Translations under genes and position numbers: made by a program | Origin: Streptomyces coacervatus | GTDB lineage: Bacteria > Actinomycetota > Actinomycetes > Streptomycetales > Streptomycetaceae | NCBI RefSeq assembly: GCF_029223485.1 | Contig: NZ_JARHTP010000011.1 | Coordinates: 310,001 to 374,000 of the forward strand | Length of the DNA stretch: 64,000 bases | Direction of reading: 5' to 3' | Notes under the pieces: model-generated | Told to the model about the DNA's origin: nothing | Database searches by the model: none | Seen by the model: the letters and a program-made list of their open reading frames with translations, nothing else | Part shown: positions 17,100-23,846 of the stretch, piece by piece | How positions within the stretch are numbered: position 1 is the first letter of the stretch | How the letters are laid out: every line of letters begins with the position of its first letter

Positions 17100-17410
17100 C
17101 TGGCCCGACGCGCCCCGGTTCAGGCCGTTGGCCAGTCGACCGATTCGGAGTTTCAGCCTCAAGCCGTTTCGTAGGGATAAGCCCCCGCGCTCATGACGCA
17201 AGCCGGCGGGTGGCCACTCCTAGAAGGAGCCAGGCGGTAATGTGTTTCTGTCGGAACGGGCTGTCCCATTCCGATGCCGAAAGACCCAACCCGGGTGGCC
17301 GCCCAGGTCGGGCCCTCAGCACAGTAGTCACGAGCCCGGTCGCCCTGGTGTAGGCCGGGCTCGCTACATTCCTGCTTCCGCCCGCTACCGGCACTCATGC
17401 GTGGACCGCG
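17100..17410. other. Region after darG without a recognisable gene
   Basis: 311 bases. Two overlapping minus-strand open frames exist (within 17159-17398) but neither has a ribosome binding site, a domain or Streptomyces-like third-position composition. I see no terminator for darG with confidence. Confidence 0.5.
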
Positions 17411-17536
17411 CTACTGCACGTACTGACCTACTGTGGCGATGACCGCCACCAGCAGACCCGCCGCAGCCAGTGCCACTTGCCACCTTTCGGGCCAAGTCCA
17501 ATGTTTGCGCGGTTTCTGCTCCTTCAGGCCTTCCAC
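17411..17536 (-). CDS. 41-residue single-TM protein
   Basis: Short minus-strand gene with start GTG at 17534-17536 and stop at 17411-17413. A near-perfect Shine-Dalgarno, GGAGGAG, lies six bases before the start. The peptide begins VEGLKEQKPRKHWTWPE, has a basic, aromatic cytoplasmic-type head, then one hydrophobic helix (VALAAAGLLVAVIATV) and ends GQYVQ. It lies downstream of the double-HTH gene on the same strand, 112 bases apart. No function is known; small membrane effectors near HTH genes can be toxins, but nothing proves that here. Confidence 0.6.
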   Translation of the reverse strand: MEGLKEQKPRKHWTWPERWQVALAAAGLLVAVIATVGQYVQ

Positions 17537-17648
17537 GAAATACTCCTCCTGCTCTTCCGGTACTTACCTAACGGGCCCGCCAAGGCAAGCCCCACCCCTT
17601 GCGACCCGATCAACGACAGGGGTACGCATTCGAATCGGGGAATTACAT

Positions 17649-18668
17649 CTAATCGGGAGTCTCCAAGTCGCCAGTACTCTCACTCTGGCGCAGCGCTTCG
17701 AGAACAGCCTTTGTGAGCCCCCGAACAAGAGACCAGTTCACCGGGCCTCCGAAATTCTCTATCACGACGTCTTCTATAGCCTTTTCGATTACCCCTGATA
17801 CATCACCGCAAGGTTGAGACACGGAGGATTTCCAAGACTTCGGGGCGTCGAGCCAATAAGTTCGCCTACCCGTCGCACGCCGCAACTTGGCACGCTGACG
17901 CATGTACATATCTGTCTCGGCACTCGAAACCCCGTAGCGTTCGCAGACGCGAAAGATTTCCTCTATGCCGAGCTCAACATATTGCCTCGCCTCGGCCGGC
18001 AGCTTGCGCACCTCACCTAGGTGCCCCTTTCGACCACGCCTATCGCCCTCGGCTCGCCGCCATGCCTCGACCCACGCCTGAACAGTGCTTTCCTCCGCTC
18101 CGCACGACCGGGCAAGCTCTTCCACCGATGCGCGGCTGAAATTCTGACGTCCACTAAGAGAATCGCTCAGAGTGCTGCGGCGGAGTTTAGCGTTTCGTTT
18201 TTCAGACAGCTTTTCAATCTGTCGAAGCGTGAGCCCTTTATGCTTTACAAGATCCTTGAGAGCCTGACGTAATTCGGCGTGATTTGTGACGTCCTCAGGA
18301 TAGCTATAAGACATCCTTTGGCCCAATATCAGCTCGTTCGTCAACTTGGCCCTTTGCCACTCACTCTCGGCAATTTCGGGATCCGAGGCGCAGCCACGGA
18401 CAAAAGCCTCGAAGACCTGCCGACTAGGTAGCCCAAACCCTTGCGTAGCCCGCTGCAAGGAAGATTTAGAAACGAAAGTGAGCGCAGCCAATTCTGCGAA
18501 ACTAAGACCACTTCGACGCTTCTCCCCCAACAGCCAGGACTGCAAAAAACCGCCCCTCGCGTGCCGGTTTTGGAATCCGTGACGCTGCACCGGTCCCCCT
18601 AGTCCCGTGTTATTTCGATGCGTAAGTCCGCCTCTTCGGACAACCAGAGCGTGGCAATGAGGCGACAC
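17649..18668 (-). CDS. Double helix-turn-helix protein of unknown function
   Basis: 339 residues from the GTG at 18668; the true start may be further in, because the first 45 residues look untypical and no good ribosome binding site is visible. Two HTH-like segments: about residues 55-80 (LSFAELAALTFVSKSSLQRATQ) and about 140-195 (GLTLRQIEKLSEK ... RSTLSDSLSGR ... VEELARSCGAEESTVQAW). The last third (KLPAEARQYVELGIEEIFRVCERYG onward) matches nothing I know. GC is clearly lower than around it, as for darTG, pointing to separate acquisition. It could be a regulator or part of a defence system together with the small TM protein downstream. Confidence 0.65.
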   Translation of the reverse strand: MSPHCHALVVRRGGLTHRNNTGLGGPVQRHGFQNRHARGGFLQSWLLGEKRRSGLSFAELAALTFVSKSSLQRATQGFGLPSRQVFEAFVRGCASDPEIAESEWQRAKLTNELILGQRMSYSYPEDVTNHAELRQALKDLVKHKGLTLRQIEKLSEKRNAKLRRSTLSDSLSGRQNFSRASVEELARSCGAEESTVQAWVEAWRRAEGDRRGRKGHLGEVRKLPAEARQYVELGIEEIFRVCERYGVSSAETDMYMRQRAKLRRATGRRTYWLDAPKSWKSSVSQPCGDVSGVIEKAIEDVVIENFGGPVNWSLVRGLTKAVLEALRQSESTGDLETPD

Positions 18669-19119
18669 TCATGTCCAACGATGCCGAGACTTCGTCCGGG
18701 ACGGCCACAGGTTATGCGCTACCTAGCGCTCGCGGGACGGGATCATTTGCGCAGCTCAGAGGGATGGAGCCCATTAACAGCGTCCCAAAACTGTCCGAAG
18801 GTCAGCGCTCTAGCGGAGCCGTCACCGCACGCCGGCCGAGGGAGGCATTGGATGCACAGGGGCTTGGATTGATGGCAAGGCGCACCGTGCGTGTGGACGG
18901 CGGGCAGAGGGCCGCACCAACGTGTCGCGCAGCTCGCAGCGGGAGGGCTGCGCGGGCCTTGACCTGCCGTTCAGTCGGCCACAGCCGGACTCACGGGACT
19001 CCTGGGCTAAACAGCCCCTGATTCCGGCCTCCGTACGGCCTGAGGTGAGACCTATGGGCACCGCCCGCTGACATGCCACGATTGGGCAGAAGCCCGAGGA
19101 GCGATGAAGGGGAGGCCAC
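18669..19119. other. Region between the double-HTH gene and the GntR gene
   Basis: 451 bases without a supported gene. The plus-strand frame 18671-19021 lacks a ribosome binding site and any familiar domain. Promoters for both flanking genes should be here. CCTCCGTACGG and other short palindromes near 19026-19040 could be binding sites but are not repeated. Confidence 0.5.
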
Positions 19120-19578
19120 GTGCCGCAGGCCAGTCCGCGAGACACATACTTGCAGGTCGCGGAAGTGGTGAAGGCCCAGATCAAGGCGAAACCGCAGATG
19201 ACGCACCTTCCACCCGCCGCCGACCTCATGCGGGATCACGACGTCTCACGGGGGGTGGTGCTTCGCGCGTTCAAGGCGTTGCAGACAGACGGTGTTGCCG
19301 AGCCGGTACGGGGCGGCCGGTGGCGCGTCGTACGCGAAGGTGAAGACGTCGACCGGCGGCCGCTTGACGAGCGCATCGCCGACCTTATCCCCGCCGAGGG
19401 GTTCGAGGTGGGCGCAGCCTTCCTGAGCGCATCGGACCTGATGGGCAGGTTCGGAGTCTCCCGCCCCACCGTGACCAAGGCACTCGACAAACTGGAGGCC
19501 GCCGGCGTGCTGGCGAGTGCTGGACAGGGCAAGGTGCGGACGGTCCGCGCCGTGCCGATTCGAGAGGAGCGTTCGTAG
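19120..19578 (+). CDS. GntR-family regulator with two winged-HTH segments
   Basis: 152 residues. GTG start with GGGGAGG five bases upstream. The first wHTH (about residues 15-65: DTYLQVAEVVKAQIKA ... HLPPAADLMRDHDVSRGVVLRAFKAL) and the second (about 85-145: RIADLIPAEGFEVGAAFLSASDLMGRFGVSRPTVTKALDKLEAAG) are both GntR-like, so the protein looks like a fused tandem dimer. AICEs usually carry a GntR repressor (KorSA/TraR type) over transfer and replication genes; this is the best candidate on the element. The HD gene begins two bases after its stop. Confidence 0.85.
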   Translation: MPQASPRDTYLQVAEVVKAQIKAKPQMTHLPPAADLMRDHDVSRGVVLRAFKALQTDGVAEPVRGGRWRVVREGEDVDRRPLDERIADLIPAEGFEVGAAFLSASDLMGRFGVSRPTVTKALDKLEAAGVLASAGQGKVRTVRAVPIREERS

Positions 19579-19579
19579 C

Positions 19580-20146
19580 TTGTCGGAGCTGACGGAGTGG
19601 GCCTACCCCCTCGCTGAGTCCCTGCTCGCCGAGCCGCTGCCGAGGCGGTGGCAGCACTCATTGGGCGTCGCCGAGCGAGCGCGGACCATCGCGCTGGTCC
19701 TCGGGGAGGATGCCGAATTGCTGGAGGCTGCGGCCGTCCTGCATGACATCGGCTACTCGCCGGACCTCGCGAAGACGGGGTTTCACCCGCTCGATGGTGC
19801 CCGCTACCTCCGTGACGTGGCGCAGGCCGACGAACGGGTCGTGAACCTGGTTGCCCACCATTCCTGTGCGTGGATGGAAGCGGAGGCTCGGGGCCTGCGT
19901 GAGGAGCTGGAGGGCGAGTTCCCGCGCGAGAACGCGCACCTGAACGACGCTCTCTGCTACTGCGACATGAACACCACGCCGGACGGCACGCCGACGAATC
20001 CCGTCGACAGGGTCAACGAGATCGCCGGACGCTACGGACCGGACAGCCTGATCGGGAAGTTCATCCGTCGCGCTGAACCGGAGATCCTGGCGTGCACGTC
20101 GCGCGTGCTCGAACGAGTCGCCGGCGCCAAGCGTCAGCCGATGTAG
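19580..20146 (+). CDS. HD-domain phosphohydrolase
   Basis: 188 residues. HSLGVAERARTIAL then VLHDIGYSPDLAKTGFHPLDGARYL provide the H...HD metal-binding core, with a later LVAHHSC. HD proteins cleave phosphomonoesters or nucleotides; the substrate is unknown. I use the TTG at 19580: GAGGAG lies about 10 bases upstream and no ATG or GTG gives an HD-sized protein, so the start is uncertain. It is translated right after the GntR gene. HD and Nudix genes recur together in AICEs. Confidence 0.82.
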   Translation: MSELTEWAYPLAESLLAEPLPRRWQHSLGVAERARTIALVLGEDAELLEAAAVLHDIGYSPDLAKTGFHPLDGARYLRDVAQADERVVNLVAHHSCAWMEAEARGLREELEGEFPRENAHLNDALCYCDMNTTPDGTPTNPVDRVNEIAGRYGPDSLIGKFIRRAEPEILACTSRVLERVAGAKRQPM

Positions 20147-20607
20147 GGAGCCTCCCGCGTCCGGTCCATCGCGTGCTCAATGCGGAGCCGCATCGTGGGG
20201 TGGACGTCCAGTTGCGCCAGGTCCGCCGGGTCGACCCAGCGGACCTGAGTCGTCTCGTTGCTGGTACGTACGTCGCCGCCGATCGGCCGCGCGCGGAAGC
20301 AGATGCTGAACTGTTGGCGCACCTCACCGTCGTCGTACTGCATCACGTGTCCGGGGTCCGTGTAGATCCCGGACATGTCGACGACTTCAGCCTTGATGCC
20401 GGTCTCTTCCCAGACCTCTCGGACCACCGTGTCACTGATGGACTCGCCCACGTCGTGGCCACCGCCGGGTAGCGCCCAACGTCCGTTGTCGGATCGCTGA
20501 ATCATGAGCACCTGTCCCGCGTCGTTCTGGACGAACGCCACGACCGAGGGCACGACCGAGTTGGCCGGCGGGGCGTCCGGGTCGTGCAGGTAGTCGATGC
20601 GTCCCAT
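20134..20607 (-). CDS. Nudix hydrolase
   Basis: 157 residues with a full Nudix box, GGGHDVGESISDTVVREVWEETGI (G-x5-E-x7-REVWEETGI, positions about 45-70). It hydrolyses a nucleoside diphosphate linked to X; which one cannot be predicted. It converges on the HD gene, with 13 bases of 3' overlap, and is the second gene of an operon with the HTH/PLD-like gene 2 bases upstream. Nudix genes are a common AICE accessory and have been linked with the switch between integrated and transferring states. Confidence 0.88.
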   Translation of the reverse strand: MGRIDYLHDPDAPPANSVVPSVVAFVQNDAGQVLMIQRSDNGRWALPGGGHDVGESISDTVVREVWEETGIKAEVVDMSGIYTDPGHVMQYDDGEVRQQFSICFRARPIGGDVRTSNETTQVRWVDPADLAQLDVHPTMRLRIEHAMDRTREAPYIG

Positions 20608-20609
20608 GC

Positions 20610-21368
20610 TCAGGCTCCCGTGATGTCGTGTTCAGTTACTGCCCTGGCGCCTTCCCAGGTCTGCTCAACGCTATTGGCAAAGGTGTGGAACAGACTGCCT
20701 CCGGGGAGCTGCCGCAGATGGAACACCGGCGCCATGTAGGCACCGAGGCCGTACACGTGCGTGTTGGCCAACATCTCGTCATCAGCGCGGTAGATCGAGT
20801 TGTAGAGCACCGTGTCGTGCAGGCGGAAGGCAATCTCGGGGTGGCTGGTGAACAGCGGGCGGTAGTTGATGAGCGCGTTGCGGATCTTGCCACCCATGAT
20901 GCGATGCCCTTCGTCGATGCCGCGCCGGGTGACGGCTTCGCACTCTGGATCGCCCATGAGGACTCGGATGCGGACACCGCTCTTGGCCTTCTCCTTCAAT
21001 GTCGAGAAGAAGAGAGGGTCTTCCGCCAGGTAGATGCCGGCGTACACGAGGATGTCGATGCGCTCCGTAGCGCGCTGGCACATCTCGCGCCACAGATCTG
21101 ACGGCACGACGTGCCGATGAGGGTAGACGGTCACGATCTCGGCCTTGCTCAGGTCAGTTGCGGAGTCCTGAGTTCGGGAGTCCTCCCACAGCGTCGTCAC
21201 GTCCACCTTGAGCGCCGCTGCTGTTGCGTACTGGTGACGTCGGTACGGCACCTTTCCCTGCGTGATCCAGCGCTCCACGGTCTTTGCGTTGACCTCGATC
21301 TCGTCCGCAAGGCTCTGAACGGTCATGCCACGGGCCAACAGAGCTGACCGCAACCGCTCGTTGGACAT
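20610..21368 (-). CDS. XRE-type HTH protein with PLD-like C-terminal domain (DUF5919-like)
   Basis: 252 residues. The N-terminal HTH (about residues 8-58) reads SLADEIEVNAKTVERWITQGKVPYRRHQY. The C-terminal part (about 85-250: VPSDLWREMCQRATERIDILVYAGIYLAEDP, GVRIRVLMGDP) resembles the phospholipase D-like fold but shows no HKD catalytic motif, so it probably senses a ligand or nucleotide. I start at ATG 21368, with GAAGGGG five bases upstream, rather than 21389. It is the first gene of the operon with the Nudix gene. A 25-bp palindrome 171 bases upstream may be its operator. Confidence 0.83.
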   Translation of the reverse strand: MSNERLRSALLARGMTVQSLADEIEVNAKTVERWITQGKVPYRRHQYATAAALKVDVTTLWEDSRTQDSATDLSKAEIVTVYPHRHVVPSDLWREMCQRATERIDILVYAGIYLAEDPLFFSTLKEKAKSGVRIRVLMGDPECEAVTRRGIDEGHRIMGGKIRNALINYRPLFTSHPEIAFRLHDTVLYNSIYRADDEMLANTHVYGLGAYMAPVFHLRQLPGGSLFHTFANSVEQTWEGARAVTEHDITGA

Positions 21369-21538
21369 CTGCACCCCTTCGAGGGACATCTAGGGAGCTC
21401 TTGACGGTAGTCGGCTGATCGGGAGCTGTCCACGTAGGGGGTAACGAACTCCCCTGACCTGGGGCGATTCTGATTGTGCGCCAAGAAGTCCCGGCGCAAA
21501 ACCAAGAGGTTCCGTCGCCGCACTTGACGGACCCCTAT

Positions 21539-21563
21539 GCAGTACCTGTAAAACAGGTACTGC
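21539..21563. promoter_or_regulatory. 25-bp perfect palindrome, candidate operator with overlapping promoter
   Basis: GCAGTACCTGT, AAA, ACAGGTACTGC. A plus-strand promoter-like pair overlaps it: TTGACG at 21524-21529 and TGTAAA at 21547-21552 with 17 bases between. A repressor bound here (the HTH/PLD-like or GntR protein) could control rightward transcription toward the leader at 22018 as well as the leftward operon. Binding is inferred. Confidence 0.6.
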
Positions 21564-21992
21564 ACCGCCGAGCGCAACAACACGGCAGAAGCGGCTCATG
21601 CCGCACGTGCTTGAAAACTGAACAGTGATCGTGCGGGGCTGACGCGAGAGCGGCGGTCACGGCAGGTGCCTAGGGCGAGGGTCCGGGGGCAAACCGCCGC
21701 GATGGACGAAGCTCTCCCCCTACGCGCCTGGCAGGCGCCACCCGATCTCGGGTGTGGGGAAGTACAGCGGGGCCCCAACGCATGCGGCGGGATGAGAAGA
21801 CCGCCCCCCGAGACGACCGGGTGAAGTCGTCGGCGGCACAGCCACCTGCATCAGCTCTGGAGAACGCCCCTTCGGGGGTGCCACCTGGTGCATGCCGCCC
21901 TGCTGGCGTCAGAGCAGTGACGATGACGCGTCCGACTACCCGGCTCGGGCCGGTGCTCCTTGGTAACGGCGCACCGGTAAAGCCAGGTCACA
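21564..21992. other. Long untranslated stretch before the first structured leader
   Basis: No gene recognised. The open frames here lack ribosome binding sites and domains. If transcription starts near 21560, this is a 5' untranslated region of more than 500 bases in front of the beta-helix gene. Confidence 0.45.
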
Positions 21993-22042
21993 GCCCCGGT
22001 AGCCAGCCGTGAAGGGCGCGGAATCGAATTCCGCCCGGGGCA
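21993..22042 (+). other. tRNA-like minihelix without anticodon arm
   Basis: A 7-bp acceptor-like helix (GCCCCGG 21993-21999 with CCGGGGC 22035-22041), then TA, a 3-bp D-arm-like element (GCC...GGC), then a 5-bp T-arm-like hairpin with loop ATCGAAT (22018-22034). There is no anticodon arm, so it is not a tRNA. The T-arm-like hairpin recurs with a different stem before the second leader. Possibly part of the leader RNA or a tRNA-derived relic. Confidence 0.45.
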
Positions 22043-22147
22043 CTCACCTCGCCGCAGTCTGCGGCGCGGGGCCTCCGGAGCAGTCGCCGTCTCACCAACA
22101 CGCCTGCGACTGCTCCGACTTCCAGTCCCTCCAAAACAGGAGCTTCC
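22018..22147 (+). ncRNA. Structured leader RNA, copy 1 (before the beta-helix gene)
   Basis: Elements in order: T-arm-like hairpin (22018-22034, loop ATCGAAT); hairpin B GCCGCA-GTC-TGCGGC (22051-22065); hairpin C with a 12-bp stem (22076-22087 and 22106-22117) and the 18-base loop CGTCTCACCAACACGCCT; the linker TCCAGTCCCTCC; and CTCC (22129-22132) that can pair with the GGAG ribosome binding site (22139-22142). The start codon is at 22148. Copies 2-4 keep the same layout with changed stems. Called from sequence alone; no folding was computed. Confidence 0.65.
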
Positions 22148-22960
22148 ATGGCCGAGCGCATCATCCCCGTGGACATCGTCGGCCCGATCGCCCTCGACCT
22201 GACGATGAACACCGGCAGTATCCGCGTCGTCGTCGACCCGACACTGAAGCAGGCGCGCATGGTGCTGACGACGGAGGCGACCTCCGGCCCGTCGGCCGAC
22301 GCGATCCGCGACACCGCCGTCAGCCTCAACGGGCAGAACCTCAGGGTCCGTGTCCCGGACGTGGCCGGAGGCATCGGCGGCAGCACCACGATCCGGGTGG
22401 GCGGCAACACCATGACCTTCTCCGGCGGCAACGGCGTGCAGATCGTGGGCGGCAACGTCTACGTCTCCGGCCACAGCGGCGGCAAGGTCTTCATCAACGG
22501 CCGCGAGGTCACCGCCACCGGCCCGGCCGGCGACGCGGTCACCCCGATCACCGCCGAAATCCACCTGCCCTCCAAGTCCGTGCTGATGGTCGGCACGCAC
22601 ACCGCCGACACCGTCATCAGGGGCACGCTGGCCCGGCTGGAGTACGACGGCACGTCCGGCGCCTTGACTGCCGAACACATCGGTGACCTGGACGCCACGG
22701 TCACCAGCGGCAGTGTCATCGTCGGCGATGTGACCGGCTCGCTGGACGTCAACCTGACCTCCGGCAACCTCAACGTCGGTGCCTACAGCGGCCACGACGC
22801 CCGGTTGAACCTCACCTCCGGCAACGTGCGGATGGCCGCTACTGCGCAGGCCTACGGCCGCCTCGCGGTCAGCGCCACCTCGGGTTGTGCGCGCATCACG
22901 GGCGCTTCGCACCTGAACGTCCGCCGCCGGGTGACCAGCGGCTACGTCCAGATCAGCTAG
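22148..22960 (+). CDS. DUF4097-like beta-helix protein
   Basis: 270 residues. After a beta-rich N-terminal part with Gly-rich turns (GGIGGSTTIRVGGNTMTFSGGNGVQIVGG), residues about 165-270 form short repeats with the pattern TSG[SN]hxhxxhxG (VTSGSVIVGDV, LTSGNLNVGAY, LTSGNVRMAAT, ATSGCARITGA, VTSGYVQIS), a right-handed beta-helix or DUF4097 adhesin-like fold. No signal peptide is visible, so it is probably cytoplasmic. It is the first gene after leader copy 1 and is followed, 33 bases later, by the RapZ-C gene. Function unknown. Confidence 0.72.
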   Translation: MAERIIPVDIVGPIALDLTMNTGSIRVVVDPTLKQARMVLTTEATSGPSADAIRDTAVSLNGQNLRVRVPDVAGGIGGSTTIRVGGNTMTFSGGNGVQIVGGNVYVSGHSGGKVFINGREVTATGPAGDAVTPITAEIHLPSKSVLMVGTHTADTVIRGTLARLEYDGTSGALTAEHIGDLDATVTSGSVIVGDVTGSLDVNLTSGNLNVGAYSGHDARLNLTSGNVRMAATAQAYGRLAVSATSGCARITGASHLNVRRRVTSGYVQIS

Positions 22961-22993
22961 TCACTCCCCCGCCGACCTGCCACAGGAGCAGTC

Positions 22994-23380
22994 GTGTCCG
23001 ACTTCGACGTTGAGATCGTCTCGTTCGGCTACCTGCACGGGGAGCCGCCCGCCGCGCACCTGACCATCGATCTGCGCCACCACTTCCGCGACCCGCACGT
23101 GTCGCCGGACCTGCGTTACATGACCGGCGAGGACGCGCCGGTACGCGTCGCGGTGATGAACACCCCCGGCATCCCGGAGCTGGTCACCGCGACCGCGCGA
23201 GCCGTCGCCGCGTTCCGTTCGGGTCCCACCGCGGGACCGGTCGTCGTTGCCGACGGCTGCGCCGGCGGGCGCCACCGCGCCCCGGTCTTCGCTTATCACC
23301 TGGCCGTGCACCTGCGGGCGGTGGGGCTGACGGTCCGCCTTGAGCACCGCGACCTGGCCAAGCCCGTCGTCGAGCGCTAG
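22994..23380 (+). CDS. Stand-alone RapZ C-terminal domain protein
   Basis: 128 residues that correspond to the C-terminal domain of RapZ/YvcJ only. The matches are IVSFGYLHGEPP, IDLRHHFRDPHVSPDLRYMTGEDAPV, the phosphate-loop-like DGCAGGRHRAPV (GCTGGKHRS in RapZ) and the final LEHRDLAK. The N-terminal P-loop kinase-like domain is absent. In E. coli RapZ this C-terminal domain is sufficient to bind the small RNA GlmZ. The GTG start has AGGAG seven bases upstream. It lies between the first two structured leaders of the element, so an RNA-binding role on them is a testable idea, not a finding. Confidence 0.85.
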   Translation: MSDFDVEIVSFGYLHGEPPAAHLTIDLRHHFRDPHVSPDLRYMTGEDAPVRVAVMNTPGIPELVTATARAVAAFRSGPTAGPVVVADGCAGGRHRAPVFAYHLAVHLRAVGLTVRLEHRDLAKPVVER

Positions 23381-23427
23381 CAGCACTCGCCCCTCGTACC
23401 ACCGCCTCGGCATCCCGCCGCGAGGGC

Positions 23428-23558
23428 GCCGGATCGAATCCGGCCCGGGGCACTCACCCCGCCGCAGTCTGCGGCTCGGGTCCTCCGGAGCAGTCGCCGT
23501 CTCACCAACACGCCTGCGACTGCTCCGACTTCCAGTCCCTCCCACTTCAGGAGCTTTC
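23428..23558 (+). ncRNA. Structured leader RNA, copy 2 (before the transfer-associated operon)
   Basis: From about 23442 to the start codon it is almost identical to copy 1. The upstream T-arm-like hairpin (23428-23444) keeps loop ATCGAAT but has the stem GCCGG/CCGGC instead of GCGGA/TCCGC. Hairpin C: 23486-23497 with 23516-23527, loop 23498-23515. CTCC at 23539-23542 can mask GGAG at 23550-23553; start ATG at 23559. Confidence 0.65.
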
Positions 23559-23846
23559 ATGCGTGCGTACATCGGCCGCCAACAGGCCGTCTCCGTTGAG
23601 GACTTCGCCGAACTGGCGCTCGGAACCCCCGTTGAGCTGTGGCTCGGGGTGGAGGGCGAGAGCGAGCAGGAGCGCGCGGCCCGTCTGGACGCGGCGCGCG
23701 ACATCCTTGCCGACTGCCCGGACCTTCCCGACGACCTGGTCCGCATCGCCGCGCAGGTTATCGAGGACAACCCGGACCTGTTCGACGTCGTCGCCTTCAC
23801 CCGTCCCGCTCGCCGCCGTCCGGCACGCAAGGGGGTTGCGGCATGA
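23559..23846 (+). CDS. Small acidic protein, first gene of the DUF2637-GGDEF operon
   Basis: 95 residues. Begins MRAYIGRQQAVSVEDFAELALG, is acidic and helical in the middle (ERAARLDAARDILADCPDLPDDLVRIAAQVIEDNPDLF) and ends in a basic tail RPARRRPARKGVAA. No domain recognised. The ATG at 23559 follows GGAG and leader copy 2. Its stop overlaps the start of the next gene (ATGA at 23843-23846), so translation is coupled. Confidence 0.75.
   Translation: MRAYIGRQQAVSVEDFAELALGTPVELWLGVEGESEQERAARLDAARDILADCPDLPDDLVRIAAQVIEDNPDLFDVVAFTRPARRRPARKGVAA

Noticed and set aside
17159..17398. Two overlapping minus-strand frames after darG
   Set aside because: No ribosome binding site and no familiar motif; the two frames exclude each other and neither has typical codon usage.
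18671..19021. 116-codon plus-strand frame upstream of the GntR gene
   Set aside because: No ribosome binding site, no recognisable domain, and its second half is Arg/Ala-rich in the way of random GC-rich DNA.
21993..22042. Complete tRNA gene
   Set aside because: There is no anticodon arm and only 18 bases lie between the acceptor strand and the T-arm.
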